The notes under the pieces were generated by a model. That model was not told the origin of the DNA, did not search any database, and was given only the letters and a program-made list of their open reading frames with translations. From Serpula lacrymans var. lacrymans S7.9 (taxonomy: Eukaryota > Basidiomycota > Agaricomycetes > Boletales > Serpulaceae): a stretch of DNA of 64,000 bases. The stretch covers positions 372,001-436,000 of the forward strand of contig NW_006763301.1 of NCBI RefSeq assembly GCF_000218685.1, written 5' to 3'. Positions 20,097-30,858 of the stretch are shown here, piece by piece (the first letter of the stretch is position 1; each line of letters opens with the position of its first letter). The position numbers and the translations under genes were made by a program.

Positions 20097-23000
20097 CTCC
20101 CACTCGAGTGCAACCGTAGTCCCATAGCTTTAGAGAATTTCCAGTGTTTTTCATGAGTGAGGGGTTTAGTGAGAATGTCTGCAACCATATCTCCTGTAGG
20201 AACGTATCTGATTACTGCCTCTCCCTTTGATACTAAGTCATCTCGGATAAAATGATATTTCTGTTGAATGTGTTTTGTGCGAGCATGGAACTGTGGATCT
20301 CGTGTAAGAATGATAGCTGCTTGATTGTCACAGTGCAATGTTGTAGGTCCATTTTGAGCATGTCCAATTTCTTCAAAAAATGTCCAAAGCCATGCAAGGT
20401 GTTGTCCAGCATTGCTCAATCCAATGTACTCTGACTCCGTGGAGGATAAAGCGACCATGCTTTGTCTTTTGCTTGTCCAGGAGATTGCTCCTCGGATGGT
20501 GATAAAGACAAACCCTGATGTTGATCGAGACATGTCTGGGTCTCCAGACCAATCTGCATCTGAATATCCATAGAAATCCATGTCCATGGAGACATCTGTG
20601 CCATCATATCGTAGCTCCATGTCCCTGGAGCTGAGCTATGCCTGCTTAGTATTCCAACAATGTAGGCAATGTCTCGGCGGGTTCCAAGCATGGCATACAT
20701 GAGGGAGCCTACAATTGAGAGGTATGACACTTAAGGCCCTTCAATATGCATCTCGTGTTGCACAATATCTTCCCCTGGAGCATTTGCAAGGAGTTTTGAT
20801 CCATAGGCCATTGGTGTCCATACTGGTTTGCAGTTCTTCATTCCAGTACGCTCCAGGACTGTGTCAATGTATTGGCGTTGCAATAGGGATATTGTTTTGT
20901 TTGAACGATCACGTTGGATTTCTATTCTGAGGATGTATTTTGCTTCTCCAAGGTCCCACATTTTGAATATGGATTCGAGTTTGGCTTTTGTGATATCCAT
21001 GAATTTTCGGGATGAAGCTCCTAGGAGGAGGTCATCTACATAGACAACAACAAAGCATATTTGTTTGTTGTCCCAGAATACATAGAGACATGTTTCTGCA
21101 TTTAGTCTTGTGAAACCGAGCTCCTGGAGCTTGCAATCAAAAGTTTTGTTCCATGTACGACCAGCTTGTTTTAACCCGTAGATGGATTTCTTCAATCTCC
21201 AGCAGTATCCAGGTTGGATAGGAACACCCCCTGGAGGAAGCATGTACAGTTCTTCTTCAAGTTCTCCATTGAGATAAGCTGTGGATACGTCCATTTGATC
21301 AAGTTCTAGGTCGTACTTTGCTGCCAGGGCTAGAATAATTCGGATTGACTCTAAGTTTGCAACCGGAGCAAAAACCTCCTGGTAATCAATCCCCTCCCTT
21401 TGAGTAAAACCTCGTGCAACAATCCGGAGTTTGTATCTCTCAATGTTTCCGTTTTGATCAAACTTGATCCAGAACACAGGTTTTGATGTGATGGGTTTTA
21501 CTCCCTTCGGAAGTGGAACAGTGTCATATACTGCATTAGTATTGAGACTTAGGAGTTCCTCCTCCAAGGCAGACTTCCATAATTCTCCATCCGGACGTGA
21601 TAAGGCTTCCTTTAGTGTCCTTGGAAGGTCTGTGTTAGATGGACCAGTACTTGCTATTCCAGCAAAGAATGTCTCCTCTGTATCAGATGTTTCTTCATGA
21701 ACCTTAGGAGTGTTAGGTTTCTCCATGGAGTTGTCATGCTGCTCTTTTCAAGACTGTTCCTCATCTAGAGTCCTTTGATAATCTCGGTTTTTGTCTGCAG
21801 GACGGGTCTGGCGACTGCTTCTGCATACTCCTAGGACTTCAGCAGGCATAACTGCTCTTTTAGGAACTTGTGCAGGTACTCCAGGGAGTAGACGCATTTG
21901 TGTATTTGTTGCCCCACTCACTCCTCGGAGGTGTTGGATGACTCCTTGGAGGTGTTGTATGCCTTCCAGAAGCTGATCCAATGGACAGGCTGTCTAGCTG
22001 TATTCGGACTTTTTCCACATCAGCTGGCTGTATGTTGAGGGGCTGTCCTCCCACTGACTGTAACTCTACTTTGGCTTTCCGTTCTGAAGATGGCCAGTGT
22101 TCAGGTCTTGGTTGTAGAGACTGTTGTGGAGGGTGTCTTAGCTGATCAGGTGCTCCCACTGCTCTCGGAACATCTCCACGGAGGTATTGCCCCACTGCTC
22201 TCGGAACATCTTCATGCTGATATGGTTCCATTGCTTGTGGAACATCTCCTTGGAGATGTGGTTCCATTTGCAATTCATTTGGATCTCGGATCCGAGGGTC
22301 AGAATCATCCTCCTCCAATGTTTTTTGGTCTGGATAGTGAGCATTCTCTGGAATGAGTCCCTCCCACTGATCTGTGCTAGTGTCTGTGTTCCAGGGAGCA
22401 GTGTCATCCTTTTGTACCTTTCCGGATTCATTGAATATGACATGCCGACTGGAAAACACAGTCCGTTTTTCAGTGTCTAGGAGTTTGTAGGCTTGCTTTC
22501 CATGTGTGTAGCCAATCATTATGGCTTTGCGCCCCTTGGAGTAAAACTTCACTTGCCTTTTGTCTTTCGGAATCAAGGCATATGCTTGGCATCCAAAAGG
22601 GCGAAACAAAGTTGCATCAACTCTCCTTTTAAACAGTATTTCATACGGGGTCTTTCCATGGAGTCCTGATGCTGGGCTGCGTGCTGTGATATATGCAGCT
22701 GTTTGCATGGCATCTACCCAAAATGACTTTGGGAGCTTGGAATCATGGAGCATAGTGGTTGCTAATGTAGCCAATGTCTGATTCATGCATTCTGCAATGC
22801 CATTTTGTTCCAGAGTATCTGCAGCTGTAGTTTCTTGGATGACACCATCTCCTCGGAGTTGATTTTTGAATGCATTGCCAGTATATCCTCCTCCCTCATC
22901 GCTCCAGAGGAATTCTGTGTATAGTGGAGTGAAATTTTCTTCTCCCAAATGAGTCCGGAAGAATGTTTGGACATCTTCTTTCCATTGCTTGTATCGTTCC

Positions 23001-23812
23001 AGTGCTTCACTTTTATGTTTTAGGAAATATATCCATGGAAATTTGGAGAAATCATCTACAATGATAATCCAGTACCAAAAACCCTCCCTGGAAGTTGGTT
23101 TGATTGGTCCTCCAACATCTGTGAGCACAAATTGTATGGGGCGCTTGGCTCGGTTTCCTCCAGTGGACTTGAAAGGTAATTTCTTCATCTTTCCTAAAGC
23201 ACAAGGTTCACAAAACTCCGGGGTTCCGGTAAGGGTGTCTATGTCCTGGAGCTGTCTTTTTGTAACCATTCGTTGCAAGCGGTCCATTCCAATGTGTCCT
23301 ATTCTCCTGTGCAGTAAATTTACATCTACTGCTGCAAAAGCTGACTCCGGGTTGATTTCGAATTTTGCTTAGATGTGATAAAGTCCTCGCTTGTGTAACG
23401 CAGTGAGGATAAGTTCCTCCTTTTTCCGAACTTCACAAGCATTTGACCCTGCTGGAAAAAGTGTTGATAACCCCGTTTTGGACAATTTGTGGACAGAGAC
23501 GAGTGCTAACGTGAAGTTTGGCACAAGTAAGACATTTGACAGTGCAATATTGTAGTCCTTATTGCCAACAGTTGCTTGTATGATTACAGTTCCAATTCCA
23601 ATGGCATTTACAGAGGATTCATCCCCAAAACTGATCGTCCTCGGAGGATGCAGAACATGGTATGTTCCTGGCTCAAACCAGGAGCGGTGAGGGATCATGT
23701 GGGATGTTGCTCCGGAGTCAATAATAATTGTTGTTTTGGTCTTATCGGGTTCCGACACAAGGTAAGCTTGAATGCGTTTAGCAAGGGGCTTGGAAATATG
23801 TACATGTTCCAA
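20081..23812 (-). pseudogene. Decayed copia pol (PR-INT-RT-RH)
   Basis: Protease (IIIDSGATSHMI near 23715), GAG-pre-integrase with LLHRRIGHIG and CEPCALGK (about 23310-23190), integrase core with LWSDEGGGY and NGIAECMNQTL, a repetitive linker (about 22290-22130), reverse transcriptase with YVDDLLLG (about 21035) and RNase H with YSDADW (about 20560). The frame is broken by a TAA near 23369, a break around 21740-21860, a TAA at 20731, and a frame change or small deletion near 20620-20650. Catalytic residues are otherwise visible. It would process, reverse transcribe and integrate the element RNA if intact. Confidence 0.9.
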
Positions 23813-24575
23813 TGCAATATGACTCTGTTCCTCCTCGGAGTCAGATCCAGATGATTGCTCCGCTGTATTTGCCTTTTCCTTCTCTTTTCCTTTATCCTTG
23901 TGTCTTTCCTTTCCCTTCTTCCTTTGACCTTTTTCAGCTGACTGAAGTGTTCGACACTCTGAGGTGTTGTGTGATTTGGCTTTGTGGAAGTTACACCATT
24001 TCTCCTCGGATTTGAGTGCTGATTCAGAACCTCCAGGGGCCTTCCCTGACTGTCGTGCAACTTCTGCAGTGATCCGGATCTCAACTGCATCAAAGGTAAG
24101 TTTATTTTCTTCAATTGTGTTGATTACTGATGACTGAAATGTTTGCCATTCAGGAGTGCATGGGAGAGATTAGAGAAGAGCGAAAGCCATGAGTTTGGTA
24201 TCAACTCCTAGTTTCATTCCGGAGAGGTGTGAATCAATTGTCCAGATTTTCGCAATGTGGTCCTGGATAGGTGATGTCCCATCCCAGGACAATTTGGTGA
24301 GTTGCTGGAATGAATAGAAGGCCAAGGCAATGTTGGACGTTTGATAGAGTGAGACAAGTTTATCAAATAACTCCTTGGAGCTGGTGAGGTCTCCAGTCCT
24401 CATTAGGAGGGCATCAGAGATGTGATCCTGGATGATTCCATGTGCCTTCTCATCCTTAAGTATCCAGGTGATCTCAGGATCCTCCGAGGAGGTAGGTTTT
24501 CCTGGTGAGGGCTTAAGCTCCTCTCCAGTAACAACCCGGAGAACTTTTTCCTGACGTAGCTTTGAGATGATCCGG
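23813..24575 (-). pseudogene. Copia gag, main part
   Basis: Frames carry ISKLRQEKVLRVVTGEELKP (about 24568-24510) and the UBN2/gag-like segment ELFDKLVSLYQTSNIALAFY (about 24370-24310). A zinc-knuckle-type WCNFHKAKSHNTSEC (about 24003-23958) is followed by a Lys/Glu-rich stretch. A TAG stop at about 24170 and frame changes break it. It is separated from its N-terminus at 26398-26472 by the 1,822-bp insertion. Confidence 0.82.
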
Positions 24576-26397
24576 TGTCATGCACCAAAGTTGATTGGTA
24601 GCATGGACAGGTGTCAATAACGAAGCGAATATTCGAAAAGACTCGCCTTTGCGCCACACAGGCACAGTGCCACGTGGAATAGTAATTAATATTGCCCTTT
24701 TCAAACTTGTGGCTGATCAGCACCACCTCTATTAGGCAATCCAGTCACGCTCACCTTTGCTTTTCCATCCGGTACTTTCCGTGTTTCGGCATTTCGGCAA
24801 ATTTTCGCGTCGCCACTGGCTACACATTGCATTGTGCCCTCGCTTTTGTTGTTTCCCTTACTCCCCTTCCTTTGCCTAGCCCCACCATGGGCCCCTTCCT
24901 CTCCTTTTTATTCTCACCTGACGGTCGTTTCTGGATCCCCATTCTAATCCACTTTTTCGTCACCTCCACCCTCCTCCTCCTCATCTTATTTGCACCCCCA
25001 CCATTTCTGATGTCACCACTTCCTATCCGCTTCCGTTGCCAATCCATTGACTACCACGTGCCACTGCTGATATCAGCAAAGCCCCGGCGGCCGGTCCAAA
25101 TAGGGCAACAGGTCCATCTTCATGACGTCGATCTGCCATTATATACTATCAAAACATCGGTCGCTCGTCTTGCCTGGTTGGAGCGTGGGTGGGTAATTTT
25201 TGAGCTGGAGAAGGTTCATCCCCTTGCGTCGCCCATGTTCATCGCTGTCCCATTCACTTGGGTACACTTATCTTTTGTCCATCGTCTTCGCTACAGCTAC
25301 ACCTACCACACGCTGCCTGGGACTCACTTGTTCCAAATTGGAACTACTCCTCTCCCTCCCTCGTTTGATCAGGTGGTCCAACACAACCAGTCCATTGGTA
25401 AGGCCATGGAACTGTCGGATTTGGACTAGGTGGTGGACCGGTGGCTCCAGTTTCTTTTTCTTCAGCAGAACATTCATTTACAGTGCGATTATTTTTGATT
25501 TTTGAATCATTTTTATGGACACATATTTTTTTTTAGAATGCCTGACTGACAATAAAGGAACTGTGTTGATACTGATAGTGTTTTGCCTTGCCCTTTTTTT
25601 ACTGCATCTTCCCATGACATCATGATTTTCCTGCTCTCTTTTTGCTATTGGACTTTACTTTATGGCTGTACAAACCTGTGACATTACTCACAGCATTCAT
25701 TGTTCTATCCCTTTCTTTTCTTTTTTTTGACAATCTTATCCTGTACTACCTACGCAGGATTCATCAGCGTACATTCCTTTTTCCTTCATATTCTTTCTCA
25801 TTCTTTTTGCACAGCTATACTGTGCATAGCCTACTTTTCTTTTACTATATAAACCCCTGTATTTTACCTTGTAAAAACAACAAGAACTCCATTCCAGACT
25901 TCTTCTCTAATTTCAAGTTCACTACTCTGCTGCTTGTGATCCAGTGTGGTCACAACACTTCCCACTGCTACCACTGTCAACTGCTGTCATCGTCACTTCC
26001 CACTTTTGAAGTCATTGTCATCCCTTTCGATTAGAGTCCTTCTGAGCACTACAGTCTGTGTGTCAGGAGCCTGCTATCACTGGGAACCTCGGCACCTCGT
26101 CATCCTCGTCGTTCTCAAACCTACCTTGTGCTACCATTAGCAAGGTAGTGCTCGTCTATACTTGCCACAAAGCCCCTATCTTTCTATAGTCCAACTATCC
26201 CTCCTCCTCAAAACCCACACCCATACATCTCTGGTTTTTACTTTGAAGGATCTTTATATGTACAACCCCATGAACAACCAGACCACTCCACTGTTCTAGG
26301 AGGCAAAGCCCATAAACAAGTTCCATGGAATCTGGGAGGATTGTGTGTTAGTTTGTTTTTGTGTGTGGTTTTCTAACAACAGTTCTCATCATCGACA
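24576..26397 (+). mobile_element. 1,822-bp TG...CA insertion in copia gag, possibly a giant solo LTR
   Basis: It begins TGTCATGCACC, ends CATCATCGACA and is flanked by CCGG on both sides (24572-24575 and 26398-26401). Removing it and one CCGG brings the two gag segments (FQIWKLR and IISKLRQEK) together. TG...CA ends with a 4-bp duplication fit an LTR-type integration. A CTATATAAACCCC promoter-like box lies at 25843-25855 and an AATAAA at about 25550. I found no second copy of its ends inside, so it could be one long solo LTR or a short non-autonomous element. Alternatives cannot be excluded. Confidence 0.75.
24692..25429 (+). CDS. Hypothetical protein encoded inside the 1.8-kb insertion
   Basis: 245 codons, uninterrupted, opposite in direction to the host copia element. 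ATGs at 24692 and 24887 are both possible; the second gives MGPFLSFLF. It has one strong hydrophobic segment (PILIHFFVTSTLLLLILFAP, about residues 83-102), then a Pro/Leu-rich part and a soluble tail with several Trp and Arg. I recognise no family. A GC content higher than its flanks and a clean long frame suggest real coding. An AATAAA about 120 bp downstream could end the transcript. It may be a captured host gene or an LTR-encoded protein. Confidence 0.5.
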   Translation: MPFSNLWLISTTSIRQSSHAHLCFSIRYFPCFGISANFRVATGYTLHCALAFVVSLTPLPLPSPTMGPFLSFLFSPDGRFWIPILIHFFVTSTLLLLILFAPPPFLMSPLPIRFRCQSIDYHVPLLISAKPRRPVQIGQQVHLHDVDLPLYTIKTSVARLAWLERGWVIFELEKVHPLASPMFIAVPFTWVHLSFVHRLRYSYTYHTLPGTHLFQIGTTPLPPSFDQVVQHNQSIGKAMELSDLD

Positions 26398-26472
26398 CCG
26401 GAGTTTCCATATCTGAAAATTGTTGGGTCCAGTGAGAACTGGACATGCGGATGTATTGCGTGCTGTGGTCAT
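26398..26472 (-). pseudogene. Copia gag N-terminal piece
   Basis: The ATG at 26472 starts MTTARNTSACPVLTGPNNFQ then IWKLR. The LTGPNNFQIWK pattern is typical of the start of copia Gag. The frame ends in the foreign insertion at 26397. Confidence 0.8.
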
Positions 26473-26527
26473 GGTTCCAAGGTTGCCATTTCAAATAAGA
26501 ATTATTTCCTGCGTAGCTTTTGCGCAC

Positions 26528-26541
26528 CAGGGCTCATAACC
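26528..26541 (-). other. Copia primer-binding site, initiator tRNA-Met anticodon arm
   Basis: The element strand just inside the 5' LTR reads GGTTATGAGCCCTG. Its complement CAGGGCTCATAACC contains the CAT anticodon and matches the anticodon stem-loop of fungal initiator tRNA-Met as I remember it. Copia-type elements are known to prime from this internal half-tRNA. Confidence 0.8.
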
Positions 26542-26863
26542 TAATAAGACTAAGTGAAACTCAGCCGCTGCCCGAGAGGCTATAGAAATGACTGTATTAT
26601 TTACCTAAGTGAAACTACAATAGATGTTAGTTTAAGGTGATCTCTAATAAATGTAATGTAACATACCTCAGCCGCTGCCCGAGAGGCTATAGAAACGACT
26701 GAGGTATTCCTATACTAAACCCCCTACTACTTATAGTCGGAGGTGCTACTCGCTACAGTATAATGACTCCTAGGAGAACAATGGTTACTCCATGGAGTGG
26801 TGGCTATGCTCCATGGAGAACAATGGCTGCTTCGGCAGAGACTGGGTTTATCCGGTTTTGTCA
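26542..26863 (-). repeat. 5' LTR of copia element
   Basis: 322 bp, partner of 19775-20096. Palindromes CTCCTAGGAG (26767), CTCCATGGAG (26788) and CTCCATGGAG (26809). The boundary is fixed by the adjacent primer site and by the solo copy at 7628-7949. Confidence 0.94.
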
Positions 26864-27094
26864 GGCGCAAGGATCCAGGATATAACTACTGTAATGCCCT
26901 CGCGTATAGCCAAGAGCGAAGCTAGTCAGTCACAATTCCAGATGGTGGAGACTGGAGAGGAAGCTATGCGGCGTCAGATCGGCGAAGAGAATGAGCGCAG
27001 GATGGTAAATATGACGGAAGAGGAGATTGTGCAGGAGGGAGAGGACATCGTGGAACGATTTGGGCTTATTATGACCAGTCAGATCCTGATATGA
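26864..27094 (+). pseudogene. Fragment resembling the RPAP1 N-terminal domain
   Basis: The open frame right of the copia LTR encodes RRQIGEENERRMVNMTEEEI followed by VQEGEDIVERFG. The pattern I-x-E-E-N-x-R-R-(x)-M-(T/S)-E-E-E-I...E-R-F-G is what I expect of the N-terminal domain of RPAP1, an RNA polymerase II assembly factor. The rest of the protein is absent on both sides. It is likely a gene fragment truncated by the copia insertion and later rearrangement. Confidence 0.5.
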
Positions 27095-27633
27095 TTAATA
27101 TATGATTTGCCGTCGTTACTCTGTCTGTGTATTTGTACCATAGTACTCCTAGATTAATATGAATGCTTAATCTCTCCCACATTTTTTCCAAGATGTCTAT
27201 ATCAATTGAATGGAAAATCAAAGGTAATTTCATTTGTGGTATTTTCATCAATATACTCAAAACCTTCTGCTCGACCCACACCAAGGCACGCCTGTCGAAA
27301 TACTACATGTTGTGTTACTTGGCTTTGTTAAATACTTGTGGCGAGACTTAGTACAGCTTAAGGGTAAACTCGACACCGCCACTTGATTCCAGGTAAACGT
27401 ATCTCTTCTGTTTGGAACTTCAACGCGTGTCTCCGACGCCATCACAGTGCACCGAACCCCAAGATGTCTTGGCATGTCATCGCATCCTTGCCAGTAAACA
27501 ATGTTTCTGTTTTCTATTAGACGTTGTCAAGGACTTCAGGCCTCGTAGCACAGGAAAGCGGTGAGCGTAGCATCGCGCCATTATAATAAATTGGCCAGCA
27601 ACTTACACCTGGCTGACCATTTCCTCGTTCACC
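27095..27633. other. Intergenic, island edge and DUF6593 promoter
   Basis: No supported gene. Short ORFs on both strands have no recognisable content. It marks the change from repeat-rich to gene-dense sequence. Confidence 0.4.
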
Positions 27634-28285
27634 ATGCAACTTGCACTTTCAAGTGATTACGTTTTTGATACAATCATGACCAACTCAGAGGGTCAGGTCA
27701 TTTATAAAACAACTACTCCTAGCTGGACTTCGCGCACTACCACCCTGTGGAAAATCAGGCCCAGCTCCTCCCCGCTTAACATGCGCGATGAGTTTGACGT
27801 CTTAGCAGAAATCGAATGGCACACCTGGACGTCGTCTAAAATCCGTTTCGACGGCAAAGAAGTTCGAGCCCAGGATTATATTCCAAGTAGTGGGTTGATC
27901 AAACGGTGTGTGCACCTTCCAACACAAGGTCACGTGTGCTAAAACAAGAATACAGCAATCGCGCATTTACAGCCCCAGACGGAAAGAAATACAAATGGAT
28001 GCTCCAACGCCGACGGCTTGATGTAAGCAGCGATCATTATTCATATTTCTAACTTTTTTACTTATGCAAATGCAACAGCTTGAACTAGGAGACGGCTCGG
28101 ATACTCCTATAGCTTGCTTGCACAACAGAAGCTTGGGTATCATTGGAGAGAAGCATCCACCTTACCTCGAGATATACCCAGCCGGTGAACATATCTTAGA
28201 CACAATCGTTATGACTTTCATATATGTGGAGAAGATGCGGAAGGATGAAGAAACGGCTGCCATCACCGCTGCATCAGTTTCTTGA
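27634..28285 (+). CDS. DUF6593 family protein
   Basis: Three exons fit: 27634-27905, 27956-28022 and 28079-28285, with GT-AG introns of 50 and 56 bp. The product of about 180 residues contains EIEWHTWTSSKIRFDGKEV, then FTAPDGKKYKWML, then RSLGIIGEKHPPYLEIYP and a C-terminal MTFIYVEKMRKDEE. This order is characteristic of the DUF6593 family, which is greatly expanded in mushroom-forming fungi and has no known function. It is the first intact host gene after the transposon island. Confidence 0.82.
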
Positions 28286-28492
28286 ATTTCATTTTGCAGA
28301 AGCCCATCCCTGCAGTTCAATCGGTGGTGACTTCCAACACTATACCCGGCATCCCACGGCCGAGAGGCAACGCACTCCAACCTTCTCGATCAGGGGTATG
28401 GTAATCAGGAAGATGTAAATGAACTGGGAGTGTGGGATTGCAACTACCTAGCTGCCAATATACAGTACAATATGATACACAATGTTTTTTAC

Positions 28493-30667
28493 TCAGCGGA
28501 TTTTCCAGTATACGATGCTGTTTCCATATCCCGCAACAGCACATTGTTCCACTTCAACGCCCTTCTTCCATAGCTTCCCCGAAAGGTCCCTGACGGGTGC
28601 CTTTGCATTTGCGAGCATAAAGCGAGTACTGTCGGCTTGCTCCAAGTTGGTGGGTACCGCAAGACTGGTCCTCTTTCCCGTCCCAAGTTGGTAATCTCGA
28701 TTAGTGCCCCAGACAAGGAGATCACGACCTGTTGCACCTGAGCCAGCCTGCGATCTAGTATCCAAGGTCATTAAGACGTGACCAGTGGGAGATATTGATA
28801 TCGCATGAGGGAATATGGGCGTTAGCGCTTGCTCTTTTTCGTCAACTGAAAGATGTCTATTTGTAAGTAGTATACTAGCTTGCAGAATGCGACCATACTT
28901 ACATTCACGAAGCCCGCTGACATTCTTGACGCGTAGAGGATTACCTTGAGCGTTGGAGAAAACATTATTACCGAGTCCCCCCCACTGGCCGTTACCACAC
29001 ATCAGCAGATCGACGAACGCAGCCGTATTCCCACCAGACCGTTCTGCAACAAAGCAGGCTAGATCCCCTCCTAAATAATAGCCATCAGCATCGGCATCTG
29101 GATGGTAGCTTTACATATGTGTAGATACCTGCTGCAATGTCCAAGCAACTTGTTCGTAGGGAGCCTGGTACATTTCTCGATAGAACTATTTCTGTGGGCA
29201 CGGTGATGGTATCCAGAGTCACATTGCTGCCCAGGCCTACCTGGCTATAAGGTAGGTCAGTACCCTGAAGCAGTTCAATAGGCAAACACAAACCCAAATT
29301 CATTCGCGCCCCAGCCAAGCGCTCGTCCAGAATCAGTTAGGACGTAGCTACTGCGTCCCCCCGCAGCGATCTGGGAGACATTGATTCCCTTTAAAGCTTG
29401 GATCTCGAACAACGTATCAGAAAATCCTATGTTCTGGTCATCAAGCTGTTGCAAGTTATCTGATACAGTAGGTCCCGCCGATGGAGTATCAGCACGTGAG
29501 AAGGGTGTTGAATTGGCGAAAGGGTCCGCTATAGATTTTGGAACAAGCTCGACAGCCAGGCGAGAGGAAGGACTCATAACTGTCGAACTCGATGGAATTG
29601 GAATATCGAATTTTCGGAAGCCAAGCTGACCATGTGAGTTTGCATTCTTGTTGATAGGGTGTGCATAAGTTCGCCCCGTGGAGGTGAGTGCAAGAAGGTG
29701 ATCGCGGCCAGCGGCTATCGATACAAATCTACGTAGACGCGCGTCAGGATTCATGCACCACACAAATTAAATTTCTGCGCACCGTTCTTTCCAGCCGAAT
29801 GCTTCCTTTGGCGTAAGTTGAGCAAAGTCGATAGCCGCTTCTTCTTCGCCCCAAAACCAACCAGTTCCCCACCATGGTGTACTAGACGGCGTTGGTGCAC
29901 CAACAGGAGATTTCTGTTGACCTGCTTTAGCTGCAAACACATATATCTTTCCTGACGCCGACAAAGCGAACACGCGGGACCCAGTTAATTGCAACCGAAT
30001 GATATTCTATTGCGTGTGTTCAAGATATATCCGTCAGAAAGCATCTCTAAGAAGATATTCAATACATACCTTTCCTTGTAGCGTCAACGTTGGTTTTCTG
30101 CCCATCGCCTCTGCGTCGGACTTGGGAGCCGAACCATAAAAACCATTACCCCACTGATAGACGTCTCCTCGTGCGTCTACACAGGCAGCATGCTGATCAT
30201 GAAGTGCCAAGTCGCGTAAAGCTACATTCTGAAGCCAGTTTGCGACTGATGGTATTCGTACGGACTCTATCCCAGGATTTTCAGGTGATATTATATTGGA
30301 CCTTTCAGAGAAGTAATCAGGGAATCAGAGCTGGCCTCGTCATAAGATTCCCGGTAACTACTCACTTATTCGAACCCCATACTACCGCGGTTAAACTTCC
30401 ATCCTCGTTGATGCCAGTACACAATGCCTGCTTTGCTTTGAGAACAGCTTCGGTGGGATTGGTCTCGGGAGCATCGCCATGAATGGTAGTTTTTGAGTTA
30501 TACCATATTAATCCTCCGACAGCAGCGGTGGATGATGCAAGAATAATAGCCCGCTGAGAACCTCGTATTGTATGAGTCTTGGTGTGAACTCCTCGTCCTA
30601 ACCTTGCAACTTGGGAGTGAACGTCGCGCAAAGGCGCCTTGAGATGACGTGGTGCTTGTCTGAACAT
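28493..30667 (-). CDS. FMP25: RCC1-repeat mitochondrial protein, FMP25/RCC1L-like
   Basis: A multi-exon gene starting at the ATG at 30667. The N-terminus (MFRQAPRHLKAPLRDVHSQV) is basic and fits a mitochondrial presequence; a hydrophobic segment follows (RAIILASSTAAVGGLIWY). The rest carries RCC1-type beta-propeller repeats: DVYQWGNGFYG, VFALSASGKIYVF, VSIAAGRDHLLALTSTG, YVLTDSGRALGWGANEFG, LMCGNGQWGGLG and LLVWGTNRDYQLG. This architecture matches yeast Fmp25 and human RCC1L, which act in mitochondrial ribosome or respiratory complex biogenesis. It is divergent from the gene at 30859 with 191 bp between starts. The symbol is by architecture and moderately sure. Confidence 0.75.
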
Positions 30668-30858
30668 ATTTGATAGCGTTCTCTACAAAGTGACAATGTA
30701 GAAATATGAGAGAAACATACAAGCCCAACCTCCTAAAAGATGCAGAAATGCTCCAAAGTGCTCGGAGCGGACTCGGACTCGGAGCAACCCAAAGGAAAAT
30801 TGTTTCCGTCCTGACGCGGCATCGGACTTCGGATCTTTCTTTTACTTCGGTCTTTCAT

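Larger units (their letters stand above)
19775..26863 (-). mobile_element. Ty1/copia retrotransposon with a foreign insertion in gag
   Basis: Two 322-bp LTRs (19775-20096 and 26542-26863, about 7 differences by eye). Minus-strand order is gag, CCHC knuckle, protease, integrase, reverse transcriptase, RNase H, the copia order with integrase before RT. The primer site is at 26528-26541. A 1,822-bp insertion (24576-26397) splits gag near its start. Flanks differ (CACCA left, GGCGC right), so no target duplication remains. Several stops and frame breaks make it non-autonomous. Confidence 0.93.

Noticed and set aside
25676..25958. A separate small LTR (TGTGAC...GTCACAACA) inside the 1.8-kb insertion
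   Set aside because: The ends look LTR-like but the flanking bases (AAACC and CTTCC) do not match, so no insertion is shown.
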